From NCBI RefSeq assembly GCF_032854445.1, contig NC_088301.1:15310281-15374280 (forward strand): a stretch of 64,000 nt of DNA, read 5' to 3'. Shown piece by piece: positions 1 through 14,100 of this stretch. Made by a program: the position numbers and the translations under genes. Every line of letters starts with the position of its first letter. Position 1 is the stretch's first letter. This stretch comes from Liolophura sinensis (Eukaryota > Mollusca > Polyplacophora > Chitonida > Chitonidae). The notes under the pieces are model-generated. The model was given only the letters and a program-made list of their open reading frames with translations. It was not told the origin of the DNA and made no database searches.

Positions 1-36
1 GTTCACTGAAATCCCAGAATTCCATCACCAGTCAAT

Positions 37-2949
37 GTGTCAAATCCAGACAACTTGACATTTTCCCAAATGTTACTCTTTTGGGATTCGTTTTTGTGTC
101 CTGTAGAGGGGTATTGTGGTGATGAACGCGCCTTGAATCACTCACATACACGCCCGCCGTTCACGTGCATCCTAAAATCTCTAGAAAGAAGCTTGCTTTG
201 TTTGAATGGTATTCTGTGATAGACAAATGCCCATGGACATATCAGAATGCAGTCATCAAACAAAGGTGTGAAACACGTAACGATTCTCTGGATATTTCGA
301 ATTTCCCGCACACTTTTCCAGTTTACAGTTTTACCACAGACAGAAGTTACGTGAATGCTGATTGCGCACGATGCCACGGGGACGAGAGCGCTGTGGAATT
401 GTGGGAAGCAGAGGTTCGCTGTTCCTTTGTCATGGATCTCACGAACATTACATATTCGACAGATCTGGTCAACTTAGTTCTGCAAGACGAGAGATGTTAT
501 ATAACTTCAAACCCTCCTCTTGGAAGCAAGAGTCACAAGTGCAAACCACCGGGGCTGGAAATCAGTCAATGTCCATATGCCGATAATAATGACTAACTAT
601 ACCGGAGTGCTGGACATGTTCAGGGATGGCTTTTTCTTTGCGCCCGATCATGAAGACAACCCTGTCTTGCCCCCTCCATTTTCGGTGCTACTAGATTTGC
701 GTGGAGATGAACAGGAGGCAATCCTTCCCGAGACGTCAGACTTGAGGGAGTGTCCCACCAAGCAGCTTTATCATCCATATCTGGTGAGTGCAATGAATGA
801 ATGTGCTTATTTGTTTATTTATTTAATTTTGTTTATTGTCATACTCAAAAACTGTGCACGTTTAAAAAGCCAAGAGGGTCTGCCGCCAACATGCCACCAG
901 CCTGCGTCCGCCATAATGCTGGCCGTCGTTGTCTGAATGATATATTTTCTTGAGTACGATGTAAAACACCAATGAGTTATATATACCACGGCGGTATGTT
1001 TTAAGAGTGGCGGAAACCGGCGAGCTTGGTAAACAGTTGAATGCAGCAGTAGTAGGCATACATCAAAAACTTCAATTGATACATCCGTATTATCTTCCAA
1101 TAAACAAATCACAGTTGGTATTTTTATCCAATCATAGCTCGAATCCCTTACAAGTTTTGTTGACATTGTTATAGACAAAACCGCAAAACCTGGAAATAGA
1201 AGACTGCATTTAGAAATGTATTTTCTATGGATAAGTGCTATTAAACTTCTTCTGATAACCAGTACTCCCACAGCCCTCTTTACATCAATACAAAAAACAA
1301 TTTCTGTCCAGCATATTGTCCATGTAATAAATCTTGTTTGCTAACAGCCTCTCTTTATTGTTACAGAAAACATGCGTGGATGTGATCTGTGCCAAGGGCC
1401 AGATCATGAGCACACACGCATGTGTGGATGCGTTCAAGAGTGCTCGAAGAATCGGCTACAAAATCAACTATGAACTCGTCCCTGAAATAACCCTTACATC
1501 TTGACTTCACCTGTAATTCATCTAAGATACGGGCGTTCCTTTGAGATGATAAACTGGGAAATTCTGCGCTATCTAAGGCCAATGCATGGGACACTAGACA
1601 TTAAACGCTGTTCCCTAGAAGGCGCGTCGACTGGGAGTGATATCACACTCGTATACGCCTTGCAGGTGGAATTTCGTGTTGTAGTTGCCCATGACGCTTC
1701 CCCGGCTGGAGCACACAGCCGTCTTCTCAACCTCTCCAGACAGGATTGGTCGTATGACGGCATTACTTGGATGGCTTAGGAAACAGTCAACGTAAATACT
1801 AACATCTCTTGCAAGTCATTTAACCCTGTTTTTTTAACACCAATGGGCTTAGATGTCCCTCTCCCTGACGAATATAAGTGGGATGCAAGTCTTTACATAT
1901 GTGTTAATGAACTATCGCGATATAATCAAATTCGGCTCGCACCCGAAGAATACGCCATTGATGACAGCAGTGGGGACTTAGACCTGGTATGGACGAATCA
2001 GACATTTGCTCAATCGCAGTATCAAATATTCAATGGCTCTGTTTACATATGCGTGAATTTTTCAAGCTTCTATGATAAATCCACGGACGACGAATACAAC
2101 ACGGCAAAGAAGAAATCAGAAGAAGGGTTGGACAACTGGCTTACACTCGTCTGTCTCATACTCTCTATGACGAGGTTAGTCTTTACACTTCTGATTTGTC
2201 TTCGCACTAGATCCGATCAAACCTTACCAGGAAAAATCACCATAGTTTTGGTGATATCCTTGTTTACGGCACAGTTGTTGTTTTTGTTGAGTCCATACGC
2301 AAAAGGCGACCTCTTGTCATGTCGCCTAATGGGCATAGCTCTGCGTTATACCTGGCTTGTGGTTTTCTTTTGGAAAAACTGCTTATCACATTCATGCCGT
2401 TTTTAGCAAACCCTACAGCATATCAACCAAAACCGATCTCGTACGCTGATAACGTATTGTTTGTATGGATTTGGTATCCCGGTAGCAATAGTAGGATTTT
2501 ATGTTCTTGCTTGGGTAATAATATCTGAAAGCAAACACATTGGTTATGGTGAGAATTCTTGTTTCCTGTCCCGACCCGTAGACCTCGGCTTATCCTTTGC
2601 TCTCCCAATTTCCACTATCATCGTCTCCAATGCTTATTTCTTCGGTCGTGTTATCTTTTTCATCCGAAAAATGTCAGAAATGGAGAAGAATAAGAACAAG
2701 TCGAACACTTTGCTCTACATAAAAATGTCCGTTGTACTGGGGTTGACTTGGATTGTGGGGTTGTTGGCAAACATCACTAACATGCAATACATGTGGTACG
2801 TGTTTATCGTTGACAGTGGGGGGACAGGCGTGATAATTCTCCTGTGTCACGTCACTAATGCATATCAGAGCGGGATGTGTCGCCATCTGACAGGTCAATC
2901 GGGTGTAGACGATAACTCCCACGTTTGCAAAAGAAAATCAGAAATATAA
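37..2949 (+). pseudogene. Decayed methuselah/adhesion-like GPCR gene
   Basis: A seven-transmembrane receptor is recognisable in pieces. Residues from 165-596 give a Cys-rich ectodomain (DKCPWTYQ, then CARCHG) of the type seen before the 7TM core in molluscan Mth-like/adhesion GPCRs. The ectodomain continues in another frame at about 590-783 (NYTGVLDMFRDGFFFAP) and reaches a good donor, CTG|GTGAGT, at 784. An acceptor (TTGTTACAG) ends at 1366 and opens an exon with KTCVDVICAKG that stops near 1500. The frame from 1843 carries TM1-TM3, and the one from 2461 carries TM4-TM7, ending at 2949. Between them, 2395-2445 reads best in a third frame (AVFSKPYSISTKTDLVR), so two offsetting frameshifts lie there. 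At least three disruptions suggest a pseudogene, although clustered assembly indels could give the same picture. The 5' end probably lies outside the window. Confidence 0.72.
811..980. repeat. SINE tail remnants in inverted orientation inside the GPCR intron
   Basis: Positions 811-860 resemble the reverse complement of a SINE 3' end (TATTTATTTAATTTT, then CATACTCAAAAAC). Positions 885-978 resemble the same tail in plus orientation (CCATAATGCTGGCCGTCG, then TTGAGTACGATGTAAAACACC). Both fall in the intron starting at 784. They look like two old, partly deleted copies facing each other. Confidence 0.6.
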
Positions 2950-4130
2950 ACAACTCATACAGACACCGTCCATTCCATCACCGTCAATGCCATACTCAAA
3001 ACTTTTGTAGCAAAGAGAATACACATTACCATACTCTTACTCTGCCCAAGAGGTCTTCACTTGTCAAGTAACAATGTTTGAAGGTTGTGTTAAGGGGCTA
3101 TACCGAAAGTGTTCGGCAAAAGAGCCCATATTCGCTTATCAAATCAAAGCTTCTCTATTTACCGACAATAGCTCAAATTATCAGCAAACATCTGACCTGT
3201 TCCTGTATTATTTACAGTGTTAAAATGATTTTAAGTTTTTAAAAAAAATTTAACGTGACCTAAAAGTTTGCTAAGAGGTTCATTATATTCTCATTATAGT
3301 ATAGTCTAATTACATTGTAACGGTATATACATAAAATAGTAAATGGACACATTCCGTCAAGCAATTAGGTAATGTAAGTTATAGGGCTTTCTTGATGTAC
3401 ATGTAAACCATGAAAATTGAAAATATCATCTACAGAAATGTTCGTTTACGCACAACACGAAAATAAACTCTGTGTGTTATAAATTATGGTGTTGTATGAG
3501 TTCTTTCTTTCTCTTATTGTCGCTTACAGCTTATACCCATGCATGCGCATGCTCTATCGCATTCAGAAGGCATGTAGTAAATTACCAAATCCGAGACAGG
3601 CGGATAAAACATACAGATAAAGCTTTAATATTTAGAAATATTCCCTAACACAAAGTTTCCCGATACAAATTCAATACCTGAATATGAAACTGGACTGGTT
3701 AAAGCAGCTTTATTTATTTAAACAAAGTGTTCGTCTCAACATTCTCTTTTGGGTCAATTTGAAGCCTAACTAAGGATGAAATGAAACAAAGCAGGGGGAG
3801 ATAACAATGTATAATTATTTCAGGCGTAATTATTCAGGCAGTTTTGAACGCTCGCTAATGGACGGGTGTTTCGCCATGGACGACTCCCATTCTCTGCCAT
3901 CAAAGCTTTCATACTCTGTTTTGTCAACGGTCCCTGGAACTAGACAATGGGGCATGACACCTGCATAAAAGAATAAAACAATACAATTGTAGGTTACTAA
4001 TTTCAAATCTCGTCCAGTCTATATTGCTAGTCCGGGATTTGCTCTGACGCTAGGTTCGAATTTTGTTCGGACATGGATTTTAAAGATTGTGGTGCTAATG
4101 TTATTGATGAATGGTAATGTACTGGTGGGA
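2950..4130. other. Non-coding stretch 3' of the GPCR remnant
   Basis: AT-rich sequence with no reading frame I can support. An AATAAA at about 3463 could be the old polyadenylation signal of the receptor gene, but it is about 500 bp downstream of the last codon. Nothing else is recognised. Confidence 0.5.
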
Positions 4131-4132
4131 GA

Positions 4133-4136
<4 letters not shown>

Positions 4137-4205
<69 letters not shown>
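4137..4205. repeat. (TA)n microsatellite
   Basis: About 69 bases of nearly perfect alternating TA. It creates spurious IYIYIY reading frames on both strands. Confidence 0.95.
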
Positions 4206-6345
<2,140 letters not shown>

Positions 6346-6347
6346 GT

Positions 6348-6862
6348 CAAACTAAGCCAGGTCCGCGATATTATCCCTGGCCCCGTGATAATCAACCAAT
6401 GAAAACAGTGTGTTTGACAACGCTCTAATTTGTGGGCTGCACATTGATCATTGAGGAGAGGTATAAATATATTAGCAGTAACAAAGACAGTAATATAAAA
6501 TTATCTTTTCTGAGCTGGCAAACTAAGCCAGGTCCGCGATACTATCCCTGGCTCCGTGATAATCAACCAATGAAAACCCAGTGTGTTTGACAACGCTCTA
6601 ATTTGTGGGCTGCACATTGATCTTTGAGGAGAGGTATAAATATATTAGCAGTAACAAAGACAGTAATAAAAAATTATCTTTTCTGGGCTGGCAAACTAAG
6701 CCAGTTCCGCGATATTATTCCTGGCCCCGTGATAATCAACAAATGAAAGCACAGTGTGTTTGATAACGCTCTAATTTGTGGGCTGCACATTGATCATTGA
6801 GGAGAGGTATAAATATAGTAGCAGTAACAAACACAGTAATAAAAACTTATCTTTTCTGAGCT
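6348..6862. repeat. Three-copy tandem repeat, period about 171-173 bp
   Basis: Copies begin at 6348, 6519 and 6692, each opening with CAAACTAAGCCAG. Within each unit CCAGGTCCGCGATA is followed by CCCTGGCCCCGTGATAATC, and later by AGGAGAGGTATAAATATA. Copies differ by a few substitutions and short indels. The unit has no open frame. Confidence 0.9.
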
Positions 6863-6869
6863 CTCGGAT

Positions 6870-7800
6870 AGAAAAAAGTCTTTCTTTGCATTTAACACAC
6901 CTTTCTCAGTAAGAGCAAAACGTCATGACAAATTGTCTTTTTTTTGCGGACAGACAAAAATTTACTTTGACATGCAATGGGTTGCAACACACACGTGTCA
7001 CTTTGTTCGGTGACTAAGACGGCTCGTATGTCTTGCGCATCGACCTACTTTACTCGTGGATTAAAATGTAGGTTACAGTTTAACACAAGATGAACTATTT
7101 GTTCTCAGCTGTTGTCAGTAGATAATAATAATATAATTCACACAGCTTAATGTGCTTTTCCGGTGTGTTATATCTTGTGTATTAGACACTGGGATAGGCT
7201 AGAATCTCGAAAACATATTCTTTGTCGTTAATAAAAGGGATAGTACCGCGAAGACCCGCCGAGAAACCACTAACGTTACATTACAGTCTCAGTCGAATCG
7301 ATCCAGTTAGGACGGGTCCAGTTGTTACAAGTATTCAAGCACATATTGTACACATGACATATACCTCTGTCAATCCCAGCCCTGAGTGGCGACCCAGAGA
7401 CCCGTGTTAGCTTGAGGTATGTAGCTTGGTGAAATGCATGAGACTGCACTGTACGTACCTGGAGGGGTGCAGTTCATGTCATCTGATATTCCACTTCAAA
7501 AATTTCAAAATTATAGGACAGGTACTTGAGTGCGGTATATCTAGCAACATGCAAATCCCGTTCTAATGCATGATTTCGCATTGTAATAATTTCGCGCTTA
7601 TCTAGCCTTCCCCTCCACAGTCGTGCCGTTGCTTGTGGGGTTGACAGGCACGAACACGGGGAGAACAATGATAATTTAGAGCGTGCCCCTTACGGGGTCA
7701 GGCGTCACAATAGAGAGTTACGGGTAAATGTCGATCGAACAGTGACAAATTAACTGCCCTCCATCATTACTTCCGACGTGATCATGCCTTCAAAGTCTGG
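6870..7800. other. Non-coding stretch
   Basis: No supportable gene, repeat array or mobile element was recognised. Confidence 0.4.
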
Positions 7801-7819
7801 AATGCTATTCTGTCGTTAC

Positions 7820-8262
7820 CAGGTGCGGGACCCCTGGACTGCTCAGTTGGTGTTACTAAGTGGGGACCCCTTGATTTCTTTCCAAGTGTTGATGGGTGGG
7901 ATCCCCTGGTCTGGCATGCTGATGTTACTGGGTGGGGAAATTGTTCTGTTTTCTTGTGTTAGTGGGATTATTCCCCTGGACTGCTTAGTCAGTGTTACTG
8001 GGTTTGGACCCCTGGACTGCTTAGCCAGTCTTACTGGGTTTGTCCCCCTGGACTACTTAGTCAGTGTTACTGGGTTTGGCCCCCCTGGACTGCTTAGCCA
8101 ATGTTACTGGGTTTGTTCCCCTGGACTGCTTTACCAGTGTTACTGGGTCTGGCCCCCTGGACTGCTTAGTCAGTGTTACTGGGTTTGGCCCCCCGGACTG
8201 CTTAGCCAATGTTACTGGGTGTGCCCCCCTGGACTGCTTAGCCAGTCTTACTGGGTTTAGTT
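7820..8262. repeat. 36-bp minisatellite
   Basis: Repeats of a unit containing CCCTGGACTGCTTAG and then GTTACTGGGTTTGG. Spacing is mostly 36 bp, for example CTGCTT at 7981, 8017, 8090 and 8126. Copies before about 7970 are degenerate. Because 36 is a multiple of three, the plus strand stays open for 160 codons with a 12-residue repeat. I treat this as an artefact of periodicity. Confidence 0.9.
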
Positions 8263-8269
8263 CCTTACT

Positions 8270-8860
8270 TGTACTGTGTGGTAAGGATTTACATACTGTA
8301 CACCTGTAGAGGTGTATTATTTGATCACCATTTTATGTCTGAGCAGAGAAAACCATCGATCTGTCGAGTCTATCTGGTTAGATGTCTGTTATTTTAAGAG
8401 ATTTTAGCTTAATGTCGTCTCACGCGTGTCAGCATCAAATAGCATGGAAAGCAATGTTAAACAAAATGTTAGGAATGATATCTTCAAAAAGTACTGTATG
8501 TAGTGAACTGATTTTGGATTACAGGTGAGCTCTTTGGTAGCCGTGCTACCAAATTTAAATTTCGGTATTAAAATCCCTTGTTCATCTAACAAAACAAATA
8601 CATGCACATGTAACTTTTACTATGGCAATTAACACTTGTCCTGACATGTACGTTGTTTATTCTGACCAATGATTCAGCAAAGTTCAGCTAGCTCAGTTGC
8701 TGCTTTAGGTAGGCTTGCATGAAATTCAGCTACATATAACTTAAACTTAACAATAACTTAACTTTTGATTTATTTTTATTTCTCCACCCATATTGATCCC
8801 ATATAAGATACAACCAACTTTATACCAAGAGCGATATTACATTGTCACCAACGAACCTAA
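8270..8860. other. Non-coding stretch
   Basis: AT-rich sequence between the minisatellite and a SINE. No gene or repeat recognised. Confidence 0.4.
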
Positions 8861-8865
8861 AGCCA

Positions 8866-9108
8866 TCATATATTTATTGGATTGGTGTTTTACACTGTAC
8901 TCAAGAATATTTCACTTATACGACAGCAGACAGTATTATGGTTGGAGGAAAACTGGCAAAGCCTGGAGGAAACCCATGACCATCCGCAGGTTGTTGACAT
9001 ACCTTCCTATATACAAGAGAAAACCAGCAGGAGTGGGACTTGAACTCACAGCGACCACATTGATGAGAGGCTCCTGGGCCATTGCGCCGCGTCGACATAC
9101 TCACTACT
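8866..9108 (-). mobile_element. tRNA-headed SINE, minus strand
   Basis: The plus strand reads as the reverse complement of a SINE. Its tail side begins TATTTATTGGATTGGTG with TACTCAAGAATATTTCAC. The body contains GGAGGAAACCCATGACC, and the tRNA-like head lies near 9040-9100 (GGGACTTGAACTCACAGCG, a reversed B-box, then AGAGGCTCCTGGGCC). It belongs to the same family as the copies at 11369, 12209 and 20505. Confidence 0.85.
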
Positions 9109-9163
9109 TTGTCCACCTACTACCATATATCATTTGTGTACACTACCCTCTTCTGTACACGCA

Positions 9164-9186
9164 TGTATGTATGTATGTATGTATGC
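9164..9186. repeat. (GTAT)n microsatellite
   Basis: About six tandem ATGT/GTAT units just downstream of the SINE. Confidence 0.85.
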
Positions 9187-9199
9187 TTGATGTTCTCTG

Positions 9200-9755
9200 T
9201 CGTAGTTACACCTTTCTCAGTGAGTGACCTACCCTGCTGATGTTCACGGACAACACCTTATAAAAAGTGAAGAATAAAGTGAGTGCAACAATCTTTAATA
9301 ATATCACAGTCTTAACGAAGGGAGACAATCCACTCTACTGAATAACAAGCATAAATACACTGGAATTCATAGCTAAAGGGACGTAATCAAGAGATAGGAA
9401 GCGTTTCCTTCTCACTGATCACCTGTTTTCACGTATCTATGAGAAGACATTATCAAATCTCACAATAAATATCCTTTGATTTTCAGGTGTACTACCGCAC
9501 CCCAAACCTTCACACTCTTTATTACAGCAGTCTGGGCAAGAAGGACTTTAGGTGTGCAAATTACATTCCTAGTCTTCTACAAGGAATGTGATAATCACAC
9601 ACCTGATCAAAAACAAAAATGAAGGCTTAATTCCACACTTTTTGTTTAGCAACATATCAACACTACGACTGAAGACACTTCTTAAGCACTTGTTTGCAGA
9701 ACAGTAGTTCTCCATTACATTGCAAGACTAGTTCAAAATTTGGGTGAAACACAAA
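9200..9755. other. Non-coding stretch
   Basis: No gene recognised. It lies between two SINE copies. Confidence 0.4.
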
Positions 9756-9759
9756 CTTG

Positions 9760-9890
9760 TCACAATTTTTCAGTCATATGACGACGAAGGAATCCTTAGG
9801 GTGTATGTAATGTGCCTCCTTGTCGCACGACGGATTTCCACTGCTCTTTTATCTAGTGCTGCCTCACTGAGACGCCTTACTGAAGGTAAA
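9760..9890 (-). mobile_element. Partial V-SINE/RUDI-like fragment, minus strand
   Basis: Contains CAATTTTTCAGTCATATGAC, GGAATCCTTAGGGTG and TAGTGCTGCCTCACTGAGAC, the reverse complement of the body of the copy at 25925-26290. The tRNA-like head is missing. The family name is from recall and was not checked against a library. Confidence 0.75.
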
Positions 9891-9894
9891 TGAC

Positions 9895-10765
9895 AAACTA
9901 TATTAATAAAAAAAAATTTCTACAGCATCAGTACCATAAACCCAATGGTTATCATCAGGAATACTCATCATTTAGTAAGTAAACTGTAGGGTCACAAATA
10001 AAGTACTGCAGTATGATGAGGTGAAAGAAAACCTTTGTTGTGATGATGTAGTGGTACAGATGTTCCAACAATATTTGTAGCACTTTTAAATACCATTCAA
10101 TATCCTATCATTTCTATAAACATTTTTTCAACCATCAACAAATCAATCAAGTTTTAACCTTTAACAATGCTACACAGCTAGCACTTCTCAATGCCTGTAG
10201 GTGACAAAATATATCAATATAGTTCAAAAACTTAAAAAGTATAGTCACAATTAAGACATAGACCACTAGAACTGAACTTTGTTGTCAAACCTTTCTTCGA
10301 TCCAGCACAATTACTAGTAAGTCATTCCCTGAATAGCCTAAAATGATGGTCTGCCAAAGCAGAGATATGCAGGACTCAATACGCAGTTTTCGAGTTACGC
10401 CATTACGACAACAGAATGACGTCTCCGTGTAAAAAGACGTTGCCACTTTACAGAGCAATAGGGCTACTTGCCTATCATTTAACATGGCAGTGATCGTGTT
10501 TAGATCAAAGTATCGACAGAACATCACTTTTTGTGCAATATTGGGAACGCTAATTCACCCCTGAACACAATTCAGAAGATCAGTGTAATCCTTTCAATTA
10601 CTTCTCTATATTCTACATACCAGTCCATGTTAAAATTACCAGATTGGCCCTACCGCGCCGCAAAGTGAAGACGTCGTATCATAAAGGGATGTCACTCTGT
10701 CGTCATGACGTCATATCTTGAAACATGCGTATTGTCAATACACACACCTGCCTAGAAATCTAATA
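9895..10765. other. Non-coding stretch 3' of the DNAJC28-like gene
   Basis: AT-rich with no recognisable gene. It would include the 3' UTR of the minus-strand gene that ends at 10766. Confidence 0.4.
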
Positions 10766-11132
10766 TTATGTAGAGAACATTGCCTTTATATTCTTCCAAA
10801 CATCTACCCAGTTTATCTTCTCATGCTTGACTGAAGGATAGCTGTAAATGGTTGATCTTGGCCTATCCTCTTCTATTACCTTTGGGAGAAACTTTTCCCA
10901 GTTTTCAAAAATGGTTTGTATTTCCTTTTCCTTCTTATATTCAACCATTTGCTTCTGCAGGAAGGGCACAACCATGTTGTACTTGTGTATTTTTGCATTG
11001 ATATCATCGATGGTCCGTCGGAAGTTGTTGGAATGGTGCACCCAGCGATTGTGGTTCTGGCCAGACAAGGGAGGCGATCCTAAGTAATTCCTTTCTTTTG
11101 CCAACGTTTCTCGACAATGTCGTATCTCTTGC
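10766..11132 (-). CDS. DNAJC28: DNAJC28-like exon 5: C-terminal helices
   Basis: Acceptor TTTTTTAACAG. Joining exon 4 to exon 5 gives EREIR-QEIRHCRETLAKER without a break. The exon encodes the basic helical C-terminus with a DINAKIHKYNMVVPFLQKQ block and ends with TAA at 10766-10768. Confidence 0.92.
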
Positions 11133-14100
11133 CTGTTAAAAAATACAGTGGACTAGAAAGGTGATGCCATCATGTACTTGTACAAAGTCTTTTATTCAAG
11201 GTGTTACAACCTTGTGGTGACGTCCCTTTGTGGCCGTTACTTCGCCGTCTTCACAGCAGAATGGGGCAAAATCAATGTTAACACGGGGGGATATGTACAA
11301 CAATTACTATGATCCATAACCCATGAATTTTATTTGTGAATTATTTACTTCAGAGGATTTGCAAGTATTTATTTATTTGATTGGTGCTTTATGCCGTACT
11401 CACTTAATATTTCACTTATATGACAGCAGCCTGCAATTTGGTGGAATGAAACAGGGTAGAGCCCAGAGGAACCCACGACCATCTGAAGGTTGTTGACAGA
11501 CCTTCCCATGTACGGCTGGAGAGGAAGCCAGCATGAGCGGGACAGTAACCTCATCAGTGAGAGGCTACTGGGTCATTGCACCATGCTGGCGCGACACCTC
11601 AGCCCCCAATTTGCAAGTAAGTCACGTAATTAAAGTCATGCTGTGTAGATAATTTTCATTAGTGCATATACCCGCCCATGTTAAAATGTAGTGTTTGACC
11701 TCACCATGCTCTAAAGCGACTGTGTAACTTCACAAAGGGATGCCACTACGACATCATAGCGTCATCACACCAAATCCCCTGAATCGGAGGTGCACCTCTA
11801 TGACAAACAGTTGAAAGTAACTAGTCTAGCATACAAGCAACAAAATGGTAACCAGTGAAGTGGTTACTATCAATTTTTATACCTCGTTACCAAATAACTT
11901 GGTTCTTATTTTCAAAAGGAGACAAATCCTCAAGATCATGTGTACAGATTACGTGTGCTTGGTTATCTGTGCAATAATTCACTCGAACATTGTTTAATTT
12001 TCATAAAAGTTCAATTCCTGGAACCTCTTGAACATTTGAAAACTAGCCTGACCCATTCATATCTTCAGCAAATTTTATAAACAATGTGATTTTGATTGGC
12101 TGAATGCTGTTGCAATGTACATGTGAAATAATCCAGATGAGGGATCAACCACAAAATATATGTATCAATATAGCATGTATATGTGTACATGTATCTTCCA
12201 TTTTTCAGGGGTCTCCGTGGCTCAGTTGGTTAGCGCGCTAGCGCAGTGTGATGACCCAGCAGTCTCTCACCAACGCAGTCGCTGTGAGTTCAAGACCAGC
12301 TCATGTTGGCTTCCTCTTTGACCGTACGTGGGAAGGTCTTCAGGCAACCTACGGATGGTCGTGGGTTCCCCCCAAGCTCTGCCCGGTTTCCACTCACCAT
12401 AATGCTGGCCACTGTTGTATAAGTGAAATATCCTTGAGTACTATGTGTGCTTTCACCAGGGGTGTATTTCTGCAGTGACAGCGGAGCCTCTCACCGGATT
12501 TCTCTCTCCAGGGCGATCCACTCAGGAGCGAAGCCATCATTGATGAGGATCTTGTTGAGGTTGTGAGTGGTAGAATCCACGAAGGGATTCCTGTCTGCAT
12601 GATCCACCAGTGGCTTTCCAGTCCCTGGCAGGTCCTGAAAATCACCTTTCTCTATCGACTCTTTGATCAAATCTTCAACCAGGCGGTCCATGAAATTCCT
12701 GAAACAGGCAAATACCTATCACATCAATATCTCCACAATGTGATCCGTGAAATTCCTGAAACAGGCAAATACCTATCACATCAATATCTCCACAATGTGA
12801 TCCATGAAATTCCTGAATCAGTCAAATACCTATCACATCAATATCTCCGCAATGTGATCCGTGAAATTCCTGAAACAGCCAAATACCTATCACATCAATA
12901 TCTCCACAATGTGATCCGTGAAATTCCTGAAACAGCCAAATACTGATCACATCAATATCTGCACAATGTGATCCGTGAAATTTCTGAAACAGCCAAATAC
13001 CTATCACATCAATATCTCTGCAATGTGATCTGTGAAATTCCTGAAACAGCCAAATACCTATCACATCAATATCTCCACAATGTGATCCGTGAAATTCCTG
13101 AAACAGCCAAATACTGATCACATCAATATCTGCACAATGTGATCCATGAAATTCCTGAAACAGCCAAATACCTATCACATCAATATCTCCACAATGTGAT
13201 CCGTGAAATTCCTGAAACAGCCAAATACTGATCACATCAATATCTGCACAATGTGATCCGTGAAATTTCTGAAACAGCCAAATACCTATCACATCAATAT
13301 CTCTGCAATGTGATCTGTGAAATTCCTGAAACAGCCAAATACCTATCACATCAATATCTCCGCAATGTGATCCGTGAAATTCCTGAAACAGCCAAATACC
13401 TATCACATCAATATCTCCAGAATGTGATATATAAAATTCCTGAAACAGCCAAATACCTATCACATCAATATCTCCGCAATGTGGTCCGTGAAATTCCTGA
13501 AACAGTCAAATAACTATCACATCAATGTCTCCGCAATGTGGTCCATAAAATTCCTGAAACAGTCAAATACCGATCACATCAATATCTCCAAAATGCGATC
13601 CATGAAATCCCTGAAATAGCCAAATACCTATCACATCCATATCTGCACAATGTGATCTGTGAAATTCCTGAAACAGTCAAATACCGATCACATCAATATG
13701 TGCACAATGTGATCTGTGAAATTCCTGAAACAGTCAAATACCTATCACATCAATATCTCCACAATGTGATCCGTGAAATTCCTGAAACAGTCAAATACCG
13801 ATCACATCAATATGTGCACAATGTGATCTGTGAAATTCCTGAAACAGCCAAATACCTATCACATCAATATCTCCGCAATGTGATCCGTGAAATTCCTGAA
13901 ACAGCCAAATACCTATCACATCAATATCTCCACAATGTGATCTGTGAAATTCCTGAAACAGCCAAATACCTATCACATCAATATCTGCACAATGTGATCC
14001 GTGAAATTTCTGAAACAGCCAAATACATATCACATCAATATCTCTGCAATGTGATCCATGAAATTCCTGAAACAGCCAAATACCTATCACATCTCTGCAA

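Noticed and set aside
7778-8309. 160-codon frame with WVCPPGLLSQCY-like repeats
   Set aside because: Explained by the 36-bp minisatellite; no signal peptide and no flanking coding sequence.
12209-12290. Possible tRNA gene (A-box and B-box visible)
   Set aside because: It is the tRNA-derived head of a SINE; the sequence does not close into a cloverleaf with a CCA-side acceptor stem and continues into a SINE body.
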